Part shown: one piece after another, positions 17,099 through 29,476 of the stretch
How positions within the stretch are numbered: position 1 is the stretch's first letter
How the letters are laid out: the number at the start of each line of letters is the position of its first letter
Translations under genes and position numbers: made by a program
Source: Weissella minor
GTDB lineage: Bacteria; Bacillota; Bacilli; Lactobacillales; Lactobacillaceae
Length of the DNA: 64,000 nt
Reading direction: 5' to 3'
Assembly (NCBI RefSeq): GCF_001437425.1
Contig: NZ_JQCD01000024.1
Location: forward strand, 430,362 to 494,361
Notes under the pieces: generated by a model
Database searches by the model: none
What the model was told of the DNA's origin: nothing
What the model saw: the letters and a program-made list of their open reading frames with translations, nothing else

Positions 17099-17437
17099 GT
17101 GAAAGTATTTCAAGATATGAAGCAAATGTTTGGAGATGCCACAAAAGCAGTTCAATTGAATGTTCAAACAGTGGTATTGCGAGTTAAAAATGTTAATGTT
17201 ACCTCAAATGAACTTAAAAGTGCGCTAAGCAATGTAGAATCAGTCGTACCAGAAGTTCAAACAACGGTTAAAGATATTCAAAAAGATGTCGACAAAATGA
17301 ACTTTAAAAATAAGGCGCATTTGGATCGCATCAATGAAGCGCAAGCACGGATTGAAACGGAACTTGCAACCCTCAATGATATGTTAACCTTTGGTAAAAA
17401 GAAAAAACGTAATAAAAAAGCCAACGCAGTCAAGTAG
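17099..17437 (+). CDS. Hypothetical coiled-coil protein downstream of hit
   Basis: A 112-residue protein starting at GTG, with TAAGGAG 7 bases upstream. Residues 30-95 form long amphipathic helices with heptad-like spacing, and the C-terminus is very basic (KKKKRNKKANAVK). No membrane segment or signal peptide is seen. Small helical proteins after hit are common in lactobacilli; no function is known to me. The basic tail could contact nucleic acid or the membrane surface, which is inference. Confidence 0.7.
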   Translation: MKVFQDMKQMFGDATKAVQLNVQTVVLRVKNVNVTSNELKSALSNVESVVPEVQTTVKDIQKDVDKMNFKNKAHLDRINEAQARIETELATLNDMLTFGKKKKRNKKANAVK

Positions 17438-17458
17438 TCGACGCGGTTGGCTTTTTTT
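17413..17458. terminator. Terminator after the hit operon, probably bidirectional with uvrB
   Basis: AGCCAACGC (17419-17427) pairs with GCGGTTGGCT (17443-17452), followed by seven T on the plus strand. The A-run on the other side can serve the converging uvrB gene. The 5' arm lies inside the last codons of the upstream gene. Confidence 0.85.
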
Positions 17459-17460
17459 AT

Positions 17461-19476
17461 TTATTTACCAATTTGGAGTTTAAGTTCCATAACTGAGTCA
17501 CGAAGATTAGCTGCTTCTTCGAAGTCCAGACGCTTAGCAGCGCCTCGCATTTGTTCTTCCAAATTAGCAATTGTTGCTTCTTGATCAGCACGTGGCATAT
17601 CCTTAAATGCAGTTTGTGTGAAACTTTCTGACTCAGGCTTCCCTTTTTCGGGCGCATGGGTCACTGCAATTAAGCCACGGACTTCTTTCTTAATTGTGTG
17701 TGGGGTAATATTGTGCTCTTCGTTGTAGGCAATTTGTATGGTACGACGACGAGCTGTTTCATCCATTGCCTGCTGCATTGAAACGGTAACGCTATCAGCA
17801 TACATGAGCACATGACCATTTTCATTTCGAGCTGCACGTCCGATGGTTTGAATTAATGAACGTGGATTACGCAAGAATCCTTCCTTATCAGCATCCAAAA
17901 TTGCCACTAACGATACTTCCGGTACGTCAATCCCTTCACGCAGCAAGTTAATACCAACTAATACGTCGAACTTTCCTAAACGTAAATCACGAATAATTTC
18001 GGTTCGCTCCAGTGTTTTGATATCAGAATGGAGATATTTAACTTTAATGCCAACATCTTCAAGATAATCGGTTAAATCTTCGGCCATCTTTTTCGTCAAA
18101 GTTGTAATAAAGACACGTTCATTTTGTGCAACGCGCTCATTAATTTCACCAATTAAATCATCAATTTGCCCTTCAACCGGACGCACTTCGATTTCTGGAT
18201 CTAACAAACCAGTTGGTCGAATAATTTGCTGTGCAACGTTCTTCTCATCAACGCGCTCAGTTTCATAATCACCAGGTGTTGCAGACATATAAATAATTTG
18301 ATTGACATGTTGTTCAAATTCGTCAATTTTAAGTGGACGATTATCCAATGCACTAGGCAAACGGAATCCATAATCAATCAAAGTTTCCTTACGCGCTCGA
18401 TCCCCTTTGTACATACCTCTTATTTGTGGCATGGTGACGTGTGATTCGTCGACAACAATTAAGTAATCTTCAGGGAAAAAATCAAGGAGTGTGAATGGTG
18501 GTTCGCCAGGTTGTCGCCCATCCATATGGCGTGAATAGTTTTCAATCCCTGTTGTAAATCCCATTTCTTGAATCATTTCGATATCATATTCGGTACGTTG
18601 CTTAAGGCGCTGTGCTTCAAGTAATTTTCCTTCGTCTTCGAATTTTTTCAATTGTTCATCAAGCTCTGCCTTAATCGTTTTGACAGCTCTTTCACGAATA
18701 CTGTCGTTAGTCATAAAGTGGGTTGCCGGATAAATTGAAATGAAATCATCTTCAGCCGTAACTTCCCCCGTTAAGGCATCGATTTCACGAATACGATCGA
18801 TTTCATCACCAAAGAATTCAATACGTAATGCCTTTGCATCAGAAGATGCAGGGAATATTTCTAATACATCTCCACGCACGCGAAAACGACCACGTTGAAA
18901 ATCAATATCATTACGCTCGAATTGAATATCAACTAAGCGGCGCATCAATTCGTTGCGTTCAATTTCTTCACCTACTCGTAAATTAATCACATGGTCACGA
19001 TACTGTTCTGGACTACCTAAACCAAAAATTGACGAAACGGAAGCAACGACAATGGTATCTTTACGTGAAAGTAAAGATGCGGTAGCTGAATTTCGTAGTT
19101 TATCAATTTCATCGTTAATTGACGAATCTTTTTCAATATAGGTGTCTGAAGATGGCACATATGCTTCTGGCTGGTAATAATCATAATATGAGACAAAGTA
19201 CTCGACGGCATTGTTTGGGAAGAATTCTTTAAATTCACCATATAATTGGCCAGCTAGCGTTTTATTGTGTGATAACACCAACACGGGTTTGTTTGATTGG
19301 GCAATAACATTAGAAATCGTATATGTCTTACCAGTTCCAGTGGCACCAAGTAAAATTTGTTCCTTAGTACCGGTATCAATCGCACTAACCAGTTGATTAA
19401 TGGCAGTGGGTTGATCGCCAGTGGGGCTGTATTTTGAAACTAAGTCAAATGTTTGATCAGATGTATTTGTTGACAT
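17461..19476 (-). CDS. uvrB: Excinuclease ABC subunit B
   Basis: UvrB is the damage-verifying helicase-like subunit of nucleotide excision repair. It loads on DNA with UvrA and then recruits UvrC. The 671-residue product has Walker [11 protein letters not shown] (about 45), the beta-hairpin region with [12 protein letters not shown], a VVDESHV box (about 338), motif [11 protein letters not shown], and the C-terminal UVR domain (about 630-665), which docks UvrC. ATG follows GTAGGAG. uvrA is not adjacent on either side; the gene appears to be single. Confidence 0.96.
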   Translation of the reverse strand: MSTNTSDQTFDLVSKYSPTGDQPTAINQLVSAIDTGTKEQILLGATGTGKTYTISNVIAQSNKPVLVLSHNKTLAGQLYGEFKEFFPNNAVEYFVSYYDYYQPEAYVPSSDTYIEKDSSINDEIDKLRNSATASLLSRKDTIVVASVSSIFGLGSPEQYRDHVINLRVGEEIERNELMRRLVDIQFERNDIDFQRGRFRVRGDVLEIFPASSDAKALRIEFFGDEIDRIREIDALTGEVTAEDDFISIYPATHFMTNDSIRERAVKTIKAELDEQLKKFEDEGKLLEAQRLKQRTEYDIEMIQEMGFTTGIENYSRHMDGRQPGEPPFTLLDFFPEDYLIVVDESHVTMPQIRGMYKGDRARKETLIDYGFRLPSALDNRPLKIDEFEQHVNQIIYMSATPGDYETERVDEKNVAQQIIRPTGLLDPEIEVRPVEGQIDDLIGEINERVAQNERVFITTLTKKMAEDLTDYLEDVGIKVKYLHSDIKTLERTEIIRDLRLGKFDVLVGINLLREGIDVPEVSLVAILDADKEGFLRNPRSLIQTIGRAARNENGHVLMYADSVTVSMQQAMDETARRRTIQIAYNEEHNITPHTIKKEVRGLIAVTHAPEKGKPESESFTQTAFKDMPRADQEATIANLEEQMRGAAKRLDFEEAANLRDSVMELKLQIGK

Positions 19477-19511
19477 ATGTATCTCCTACTCTTATGTGTT
19501 AGCTATAATCT

Positions 19512-19517
19512 ATTATA
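19512..19517 (-). promoter_or_regulatory. Probable -10 box of uvrB
   Basis: A perfect TATAAT on the minus strand 36 bases before the ATG. The -35 region is poor (TTTAAA at 16 bases). It overlaps an inverted repeat GCTATAA-TCTA-TTATAGC (19502-19519) that could bind a regulator. I see no Gram-positive LexA box (GAAC-N4-GTTC). Confidence 0.4.
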
Positions 19518-19563
19518 GCGCTAAATCGTTCAGTTTAAACTAAAAAATTTGATTTAACTTAAC

Positions 19564-19604
19564 AAAAAAAGAAAGATAAGCAGTGTGGTTATCCTTCTTT
19601 TTTA
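19564..19604 (-). terminator. Terminator of the HD nucleotidase gene
   Basis: AAAAAAGAAAGATAA pairs with TTATCCTTCTTTTTT with one or two mismatches. On the minus strand it ends in seven T just after the stop. Confidence 0.75.
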
Positions 19605-19606
19605 GA

Positions 19607-20242
19607 TTATTCAGCATTAAAAATATTAATGTAAATGCGTTGCAAGGTTTCAGAACCAGGGAATTGTTCATTTAAAAGCTCAGGTAAAACTTCACGAATG
19701 AAATAGGCAACACTCGCCATGTCTCTAAATGCAAAAATTGTTTCAAGACTCTCTTTATAAATTTCTAAGAAAACATGTTCGGGATTCCCCTTTTGTAATT
19801 CACCATAAGCTTCATACAAAAGATCAATTTTATCAGCAACAGATAAGATGCGTCCTTCTAATGTGCTATCCTTTCCTTCATGTAAGCGACGCTTATACGC
19901 TTCTTGAAGTTCCTTTGGGATTTCTGTCTCGACAAAGTTATCAGATAAGCTCGTTTCGACATTTGCTAGCATTTCACGTAATTCAGATGATGCATACTTA
20001 ACAGGTGTTCGGATATCACCAATAAAGCGCTCTGACATGTCGTGATTTAGCGCTTTTTCGTACAACATGCGCCAATCAACTGCGTTCCCAGTTTGTTCTT
20101 CAACGTCGCCCAAAAATTGTGCTGCTTGCGTTACTTTCCATGAATGTGCTGCAACAGAGTGTGGTTGATATTTAAAATAACCAGGGGCTCGGCTAATCAT
20201 TTCTAGTTCATTGAGTCCTGATAAGTATTGATGCATTCCCAT
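19607..20242 (-). CDS. HD-domain 5'-deoxynucleotidase (YfbR-like)
   Basis: The 211-residue product starts at ATG 20240-20242, which has GGAGG 9 bases upstream; an earlier start at 20308 adds an unconserved basic stretch without a site. HD metal-site residues are visible in AAHSWKV, LNHDMSERFIGDIRTPVKY and SVADKIDLL. The HDxSE...GDxxTPVK pattern is that of YfbR-type enzymes, which dephosphorylate deoxynucleoside 5'-monophosphates and help balance dNTP pools. It is a single-gene unit between uvrB and camS. Confidence 0.8.
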   Translation of the reverse strand: MGMHQYLSGLNELEMISRAPGYFKYQPHSVAAHSWKVTQAAQFLGDVEEQTGNAVDWRMLYEKALNHDMSERFIGDIRTPVKYASSELREMLANVETSLSDNFVETEIPKELQEAYKRRLHEGKDSTLEGRILSVADKIDLLYEAYGELQKGNPEHVFLEIYKESLETIFAFRDMASVAYFIREVLPELLNEQFPGSETLQRIYINIFNAE

Positions 20243-20310
20243 GTTCGTGTGCCTCCGAATAGTAATTTTCCTTATCTTAACCTCATATCCAAAACAATGC
20301 AAGCGCAATC

Positions 20311-20350
20311 AAAAAAACAGACCTGATGATTGGATATCATCAAGTCTGTT
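20311..20350 (-). terminator. Terminator of the pcrA-ligA-camS operon
   Basis: AACAGACCTGATGAT pairs with ATCATCAAGTCTGTT (one mismatch) around TGGAT, followed on the minus strand by seven T, 5 bases after the camS stop. Confidence 0.9.
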
Positions 20351-20355
20351 AAGTA

Positions 20356-21549
20356 TTAATTCAAAATCGTTGTTGTATAGTCGTCGCTATCTGCATCTTT
20401 AGTAATATATGCTTGCATATTATCTGAAGCACTAATATTAATTTTCACAGGCACACCCTTTGGCAAATATTTAGGTGCTACTTGAGCAACATAATTTGCA
20501 AAATTCGTGATTTCTGTGGCTGAATAGAATTGCGTTGAAATTTTAACATTCAATTCTTGAATTTCATTATCTTTGTAATTTGCTTTTCCAGTTACAGAAG
20601 ACAGATTTGGGAAGAAGTTTTGCACGTCATCCGTAAAGCTTGTAAAGCTTTGATTTAACTCAGATGCAGGTGTCTTCTTATCAGACGTCTCATCAATACC
20701 TTGCATTGGTAATGTTACGGTTTGATAATTAAGACTCTTCCAACCTTCTAATTTATCTCCAGAAGTTGATTTATTCCAACTATAGAAGTCACCACCAGAC
20801 AACTGGTCATCGGGAGCTTGGGCATACATCGCAACGACAATTGGGGTATCATCACTAACCCCTTTAATTTTACGATAGCGCTTTACGAGTTCTTCAGCCA
20901 TTTTTTGACCTTCGGCAACACGATCAGCCTTACTAATTTTTTGGGTATAGTTAGCACCATACTCTTCTTTTTGATAAATATCCTCAGTGTTCATACCGAG
21001 GCCAAGTACAATCCCCTCTAACTTCAATTTACCGTCATCTTGCTTCATGAAGTTTTGCTCTTCAATCGTTTGTAAGTAAATTGGATTTCGTTGATCGTTT
21101 GTCTTCCCGTTATCTTTGGGATTTAAGCCATCTGGATTTTTATCAGACTTACGACCAAGCCAATCTGACATCGTATCCGAATTAACATATTGACCTTCTT
21201 GGAATATATATTGAGAAGGGCTAAATCGGTCTTTTGAAAAATCAAGTAAACCATCTTGAAAACTAATCAAATTGAATTGATTGTTATTTTTAGTGGCAGT
21301 GATACCTCGTGCTTTACTTGTCAAATAATGACCATCTTTAATAACGGTTTTATAATTTGTTTTATTATTTTTACCAGTTACCTGCACGCCAGAACCCGAA
21401 TTACGTTTGGTTGTGACGTTTTCTTGATCTGTTTTTTCATTAACATTATTTTTTGAAAAGAAGTTTCCAAAAAAGACTAAGATGCCAACCAAAGCGAGCA
21501 CGGCTAATGCGCCAAGTCCCCATTTGATCCATTTGCTATAAGACTGCAT
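20356..21549 (-). CDS. camS: CamS-family protein (sex-pheromone precursor family)
   Basis: A 397-residue extracytoplasmic protein of the CamS family, whose signal peptides release pheromone peptides in enterococci and staphylococci. The mature part has the family blocks (RGITATKNNNQFNL, QDGLLDFSKDRFSP, EGIVLGLGMN). It lies 60 bases after ligA in the conserved order pcrA-ligA-camS. The N-terminal hydrophobic segment (residues 9-30) has no Cys, so unlike the classical family members it cannot be a lipoprotein and is probably held by an uncleaved membrane helix. Pheromone release would then need a different processing. Confidence 0.87.
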   Translation of the reverse strand: MQSYSKWIKWGLGALAVLALVGILVFFGNFFSKNNVNEKTDQENVTTKRNSGSGVQVTGKNNKTNYKTVIKDGHYLTSKARGITATKNNNQFNLISFQDGLLDFSKDRFSPSQYIFQEGQYVNSDTMSDWLGRKSDKNPDGLNPKDNGKTNDQRNPIYLQTIEEQNFMKQDDGKLKLEGIVLGLGMNTEDIYQKEEYGANYTQKISKADRVAEGQKMAEELVKRYRKIKGVSDDTPIVVAMYAQAPDDQLSGGDFYSWNKSTSGDKLEGWKSLNYQTVTLPMQGIDETSDKKTPASELNQSFTSFTDDVQNFFPNLSSVTGKANYKDNEIQELNVKISTQFYSATEITNFANYVAQVAPKYLPKGVPVKINISASDNMQAYITKDADSDDYTTTILN

Positions 21550-21610
21550 AATATCTCCTTTATTAACCCCATGCAGCTACGCGGGTAATTTATGTCATTT
21601 ATAAAATGTA

Positions 21611-25929
<4,319 letters not shown>

Positions 25930-25986
25930 TGGTTACCCCCTTCAATGCGCTTGTGTTCAATGTTTCATGCTTACTTTTGTTAAAAA

Positions 25987-27117
25987 TTAACGGATTTTTT
26001 TACCCCAGTATTGATAAAGATCAACTTTTAATGCACCGTTATACAGCTTGCGTTTCTTAGTTGCTTTTGCACCAAAAGCCTCTTCAAAGCCCTCATCTGA
26101 AGTTAGGATATATTTTGACCAGGTTGGCATTTGATTATAGATATGCCCCATTTGCGCGTAAAGTTGGCGAGCAGCCTCTTCATCACCTAAACGTTCGCCA
26201 TAAGGCGGATTAGCAACAATGACACCATTGATTTTGTCAGTCGACCAATCTTTTGCGGCCAATTGTTTAAATGTAATATCATCTCCGACACCTGCTGCAT
26301 CAGCGTTGGCCTTCGCAATATCAATCATGCTGCCATCGATGTCGAATCCTTCAATATCAAGTTCAACATCAAAATCAATCATTTGACGTGCTTGTGTCTT
26401 TAGTTTTTGTGCAATATTGGTATCAAACCAATCCCACTCTGAAATATCAAATTCACGACTAAGACCGGGGGCAATGTTACGTCCAAGCATTGCAGCTTCA
26501 ATTGCAATCGTTCCTGAACCACATGTTGGATCGACAAATGGATTATCAGTGAACCAATGTGCAAGCTTAACTAAAGCCGCTGCCATTGTTTCTTTCAAGG
26601 GTGCGCCCCCTTTTTCAGTACGATAACCACGTTTAAAGAGTGAATCGCCAGTTGTGTCCAAGGTAACCATTGCTTGATTTTTATCAATAGCAGTTTCTAA
26701 AACAAAACGGTTTCCAGTCTCAGGCAGATGACCATGGGCATGATAATGGTTTGATAAGCGCTCGACGATTGCCTTCTTTGTAATGGCTTGCACAGTTGGG
26801 ACTGAATGTAAGGTTGAATTTTTTGAACGTCCATTTACTGGGAAAACAGCATCATAAGGCAATAATTCTTCCCAAGGATAAGCTTTAACGCTTTCGAAAA
26901 GATCGTCAAAAGTATGTGCAGAAAACTCTGTTACAACGATTTTAATTCGGTCGGCTGTGCGCAACCATAAATTTGTACGATAGATATCTTCCATTGTCCC
27001 AGAAAAGAATACTCGACCATTCGCAGTCTGTGTTGCGTAACCCATATCCTTAAGCTCTTTTGCGACAATCGCTTCGAGCCCGGCGCCCATTGTCGCCATT
27101 AATTTAAATGTTTGCAT
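25987..27117 (-). CDS. Class I SAM-dependent RNA methyltransferase (RlmL/YpsC-like, THUMP domain)
   Basis: A 376-residue protein with an N-terminal THUMP-type RNA-binding part (residues 1-160) and a C-terminal Rossmann methyltransferase with DPTCGSGTIAIEAA (about 197-210) and the NPPYGERLG catalytic motif (about 300), typical of N2-methylguanosine enzymes. It corresponds to Bacillus YpsC and the N-terminal half of E. coli RlmL, which modifies 23S rRNA near G2445. The position next to rnpB, gpsB and ypsA is conserved in Firmicutes. The exact target is inferred from family only. Confidence 0.88.
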   Translation of the reverse strand: MQTFKLMATMGAGLEAIVAKELKDMGYATQTANGRVFFSGTMEDIYRTNLWLRTADRIKIVVTEFSAHTFDDLFESVKAYPWEELLPYDAVFPVNGRSKNSTLHSVPTVQAITKKAIVERLSNHYHAHGHLPETGNRFVLETAIDKNQAMVTLDTTGDSLFKRGYRTEKGGAPLKETMAAALVKLAHWFTDNPFVDPTCGSGTIAIEAAMLGRNIAPGLSREFDISEWDWFDTNIAQKLKTQARQMIDFDVELDIEGFDIDGSMIDIAKANADAAGVGDDITFKQLAAKDWSTDKINGVIVANPPYGERLGDEEAARQLYAQMGHIYNQMPTWSKYILTSDEGFEEAFGAKATKKRKLYNGALKVDLYQYWGKKIR

Positions 27118-27154
27118 GCTGTAAACTCCATTTTTAATTCATTTTAGTATTTTA

Positions 27155-27192
27155 GAAAAAAGAAAAGCCGACGCCACTAGGACGCCGGCTTT
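27155..27192 (-). terminator. Terminator of rnpB
   Basis: AAAGCCGACGCC (27164-27175) pairs with GGACGCCGGCTTT (27180-27192), and the minus strand continues with TTTTCTTTTTT. Confidence 0.9.
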
Positions 27193-27582
27193 GCCAGATG
27201 TGTTGGCTATAAGCCATGTTTTGTTCCAACAAATAGAATGGCAATCTATTGTTGGTGGTAATCATCTATCTCGGATATTACTATATCCCCCCGACCATCA
27301 CTTCAATTAGTTAGGTCAAGCGCCCCTACCAAAGTTTGGGTTGCCCGCTCGTGGGGTTTACCGCGTTCCATTCAATTCATTTCTAAATTGATTCGTCACT
27401 GTGGCACCTTGGCAACTACTAAACCATAGAAAACCTTAGGTATTTCGTTGGCCGTCAACTTAAAAAGCTGCCTAGCCTTATTTTTTCAGCTAGCACGAAC
27501 ACTACTGACATCGCAGTCAGTGCGAGCATGGACTTTCCTCATACGACATAAGTCATACGCAATTACCCACCAACACATCAAT
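27193..27582 (-). ncRNA. rnpB: RNase P RNA, bacterial type B
   Basis: The catalytic RNA of ribonuclease P, which trims the 5' ends of pre-tRNAs. On the minus strand I see the hallmark GAGGAAAGUCCAUGCUCGCAC near the 5' end, then GUGCCACAGUGACGAA, GGAACGCGGUAAACCCC, the AGAUAGAUGAUU block and GGAACAAAACAUGGCUUAUAG near the 3' end. The ends are set by the P1 stem: GAUGUGUUGG at 27570-27579 pairs with CCAACACAUC at 27197-27206. The layout follows the Bacillus type-B RNA. It lies downstream of gpsB, as in many Firmicutes. Boundaries are good to a few bases. Confidence 0.95.
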
Positions 27583-27598
27583 GTTAAACATTATACAC

Positions 27599-28069
27599 TT
27601 AATTTTGACTTTCAGTAACCCCTTGTTGTGAAAAGTTCGCAACAATTGTTTCTTGACCAACTTCAGTTGTTGGTGCAGCGGCTGGTGCTTCAGTTGGCTT
27701 TGGGGCCACCTTAGTTGCTGATGTTGCTTCATCTGAAACCGTTCCAAAGACACGACGTTCAAGATTTGACAAACGCTTCAAAATATCCATATTTGTGTTA
27801 GCACCAGATGTAGCAGGCGCTGGATGTGTTGGATTACTTGCAGAAACAGCTTGAGCAGCAGAAACTTGCTTTGTTAATTCAGAAATTTGAGACTTTAATT
27901 TTTCATTTTGACTCTCTAATTCATCAATATTATTTTTGAATGTTTGATAGTCAGCCATAATTTCATCAAGGTAAGCATCTACGTCAGTTTTATCGTAGCC
28001 TGAGCCGATACGAGTACTTTTAAATTCTTTGTTTAAAATATCTTCACGAGTGTGTTGAACATTTTGCAT
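27599..28069 (-). CDS. gpsB: Cell-division coordinator GpsB (DivIVA-like)
   Basis: A 156-residue coiled-coil protein. Residues 5-65 are the DivIVA/GpsB N-terminal domain (LNKEFKSTRIGSGYDKTDVDAYLD) followed by a coiled coil, then a Pro/Ala/Thr-rich linker and a short C-terminal helix (LKRLSNLERRVFG), which is the GpsB trimerisation part. GpsB links septal and peripheral wall synthesis by binding PBPs such as the pbp1A product encoded nearby. After that helix an extra 40 residues (PKPTEAPAAAP...) make it longer than Bacillus GpsB (98 residues). Confidence 0.9.
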   Translation of the reverse strand: MQNVQHTREDILNKEFKSTRIGSGYDKTDVDAYLDEIMADYQTFKNNIDELESQNEKLKSQISELTKQVSAAQAVSASNPTHPAPATSGANTNMDILKRLSNLERRVFGTVSDEATSATKVAPKPTEAPAAAPTTEVGQETIVANFSQQGVTESQN

Positions 28070-28159
28070 GTGAGGAACTCCTTCTTTTTCTTATAAGTAT
28101 TATTAATAATAGCAGTTTTGATGATTAAATACAAAGCAAATAGTATATTTGTGCTAAAT

Positions 28160-28726
28160 TCAATTTGCTAAATCTTCAGCATATTCTTCTGCATAATCCT
28201 GTAAACGATCAAAATCTATCATTAGTAAGTGATAATCATCTTGCCTATTTTGAAACGCTTGAATCGCTTTATAAGTATACCGAACATTTGACTGGTCTGC
28301 CATATCATCATAAAAAAGCATGGCTTCATCTGTGTGTGTCAGCATAAAATTTTGATAGCTTTGCAGTTGCCCAGGATTTTGATAGTCTTGATTAGATGTT
28401 GCAGCAACAAAATCAACCCGACTTTCTAAAGCATGTAATGCAGTTTGCCGTTCAGGTTTCCATTTAGAACCATAATGTTCATAAGGCTTCATCATGGCAA
28501 TTTTTAATTGTGGATACTGTTCTTGCAAGTCTAACGCAGCTTCTACGGCCCATTGCTCAATTCCAGATTGTCCACCGGTCAACAACCAATAAGGTTCATC
28601 CGTATCGGTAAGTGCATGTGTTAAGAATTTAGTTATCGTATATTTAATAATCGTTACGCGTGGATCTTTGGCATTAAAGATACCTAGTTCAAATTGTGAA
28701 AATCCCGTAATCCAAATTCGATTCAT
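28160..28726 (-). CDS. ypsA: DUF1273 SLOG-domain protein (YpsA)
   Basis: A 188-residue protein of the YpsA/DUF1273 family, a SLOG-type Rossmann fold predicted to bind nucleotides or nucleotide-derived ligands. It has WLLTGGQSGIEQWA near residue 47 and the family's KWKPERQTAL segment. In Bacillus and Staphylococcus YpsA influences cell division and is always next to gpsB, as here. It is divergent from recU. A short palindrome GTTAC-T-GTAAC (28731-28741) lies in the divergent promoter region. Confidence 0.88.
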   Translation of the reverse strand: MNRIWITGFSQFELGIFNAKDPRVTIIKYTITKFLTHALTDTDEPYWLLTGGQSGIEQWAVEAALDLQEQYPQLKIAMMKPYEHYGSKWKPERQTALHALESRVDFVAATSNQDYQNPGQLQSYQNFMLTHTDEAMLFYDDMADQSNVRYTYKAIQAFQNRQDDYHLLMIDFDRLQDYAEEYAEDLAN

Positions 28727-28800
28727 GATTGTTACAGTAACCTTTCATAAATGATAATTAGTTTAAATTATAACTATTTTTGAAGAAAAAGCATGCAAAA

Positions 28801-28830
28801 TTGTGAAATAAAAAAATTTTTTGCTATAAT
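28801..28830 (+). promoter_or_regulatory. Promoter of recU-pbp1A
   Basis: TTGTGA (28801-28806), an 18-base spacer and a perfect TATAAT (28825-28830), 33 bases before the GTG start of recU. Confidence 0.7.
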
Positions 28831-28863
28831 TATATAGATACAAGTGGAACTGAGGTGTTTTGT

Positions 28864-29475
28864 GTGGCAATTAAATATCCAAACGGTAAGCAATTTACGA
28901 CTGGGCAAATGACACACAGACAGCATAAGCCCACTAATCAAGCAAAGCGTGGTATGACTTTAGAAGAAGAGTTAAATCACGCAAATGCTTATTATCTTGC
29001 TACTGATCGTGCTGTAATTCATAAAAAACCCACACCTATTCAGATTGTGCATGTGGATTATCCTGCAAGATCAGCAGCAAAGATTACCGAAGCATATTTT
29101 AGAGAAGCTTCAACAACTGATTACAATGGTATTTATCAGGGTAACTACATCGATTTTGACGCGAAAGAAACAGCCAATAAAAATTCTTTTCCGCTTAAAA
29201 ATGTTCATAATCATCAAGTCGTTCACCTAAAGAAGGTAATTGAGCAAGGTGGCCTTGGTTTTATGGTGATTAGATTTTCTAAACGCTCTGAAACCTTTGT
29301 TATTTGGGCCCAGTTACTCTTTGAATACTGGGATCAACAAGAACAGCGTAAGTCAATTCCATATGATGTCATTGTTGAACAGGGTGAGCAGATATTACCT
29401 AGTTTAAATCCCGCTCTTCCCTATTTAGATGCAATCGATCAGTTGCTGTCGCAACGTAAATTTAAGGAGTATTAA
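28864..29475 (+). CDS. recU: Holliday-junction resolvase RecU
   Basis: RecU cuts four-way junctions during recombination and chromosome segregation in Firmicutes. The start chosen is GTG at 28864, preceded by GAGGTG at 6 bases; it gives MAIKYPNGK, the family N-terminus. The 203-residue product has the nuclease core ITEAYFREAST and GNYIDFDAKET (acidic residues plus Lys) near residue 80-100 and FSKRSETFVIW later. It precedes pbp1A by a single base, the standard Firmicutes recU-ponA pair. Confidence 0.94.
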   Translation: MAIKYPNGKQFTTGQMTHRQHKPTNQAKRGMTLEEELNHANAYYLATDRAVIHKKPTPIQIVHVDYPARSAAKITEAYFREASTTDYNGIYQGNYIDFDAKETANKNSFPLKNVHNHQVVHLKKVIEQGGLGFMVIRFSKRSETFVIWAQLLFEYWDQQEQRKSIPYDVIVEQGEQILPSLNPALPYLDAIDQLLSQRKFKEY

Positions 29476-29476
29476 C

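Noticed and set aside
19502-19541. LexA/SOS box before uvrB
   Set aside because: The inverted repeats there do not contain the Gram-positive consensus GAAC-N4-GTTC.
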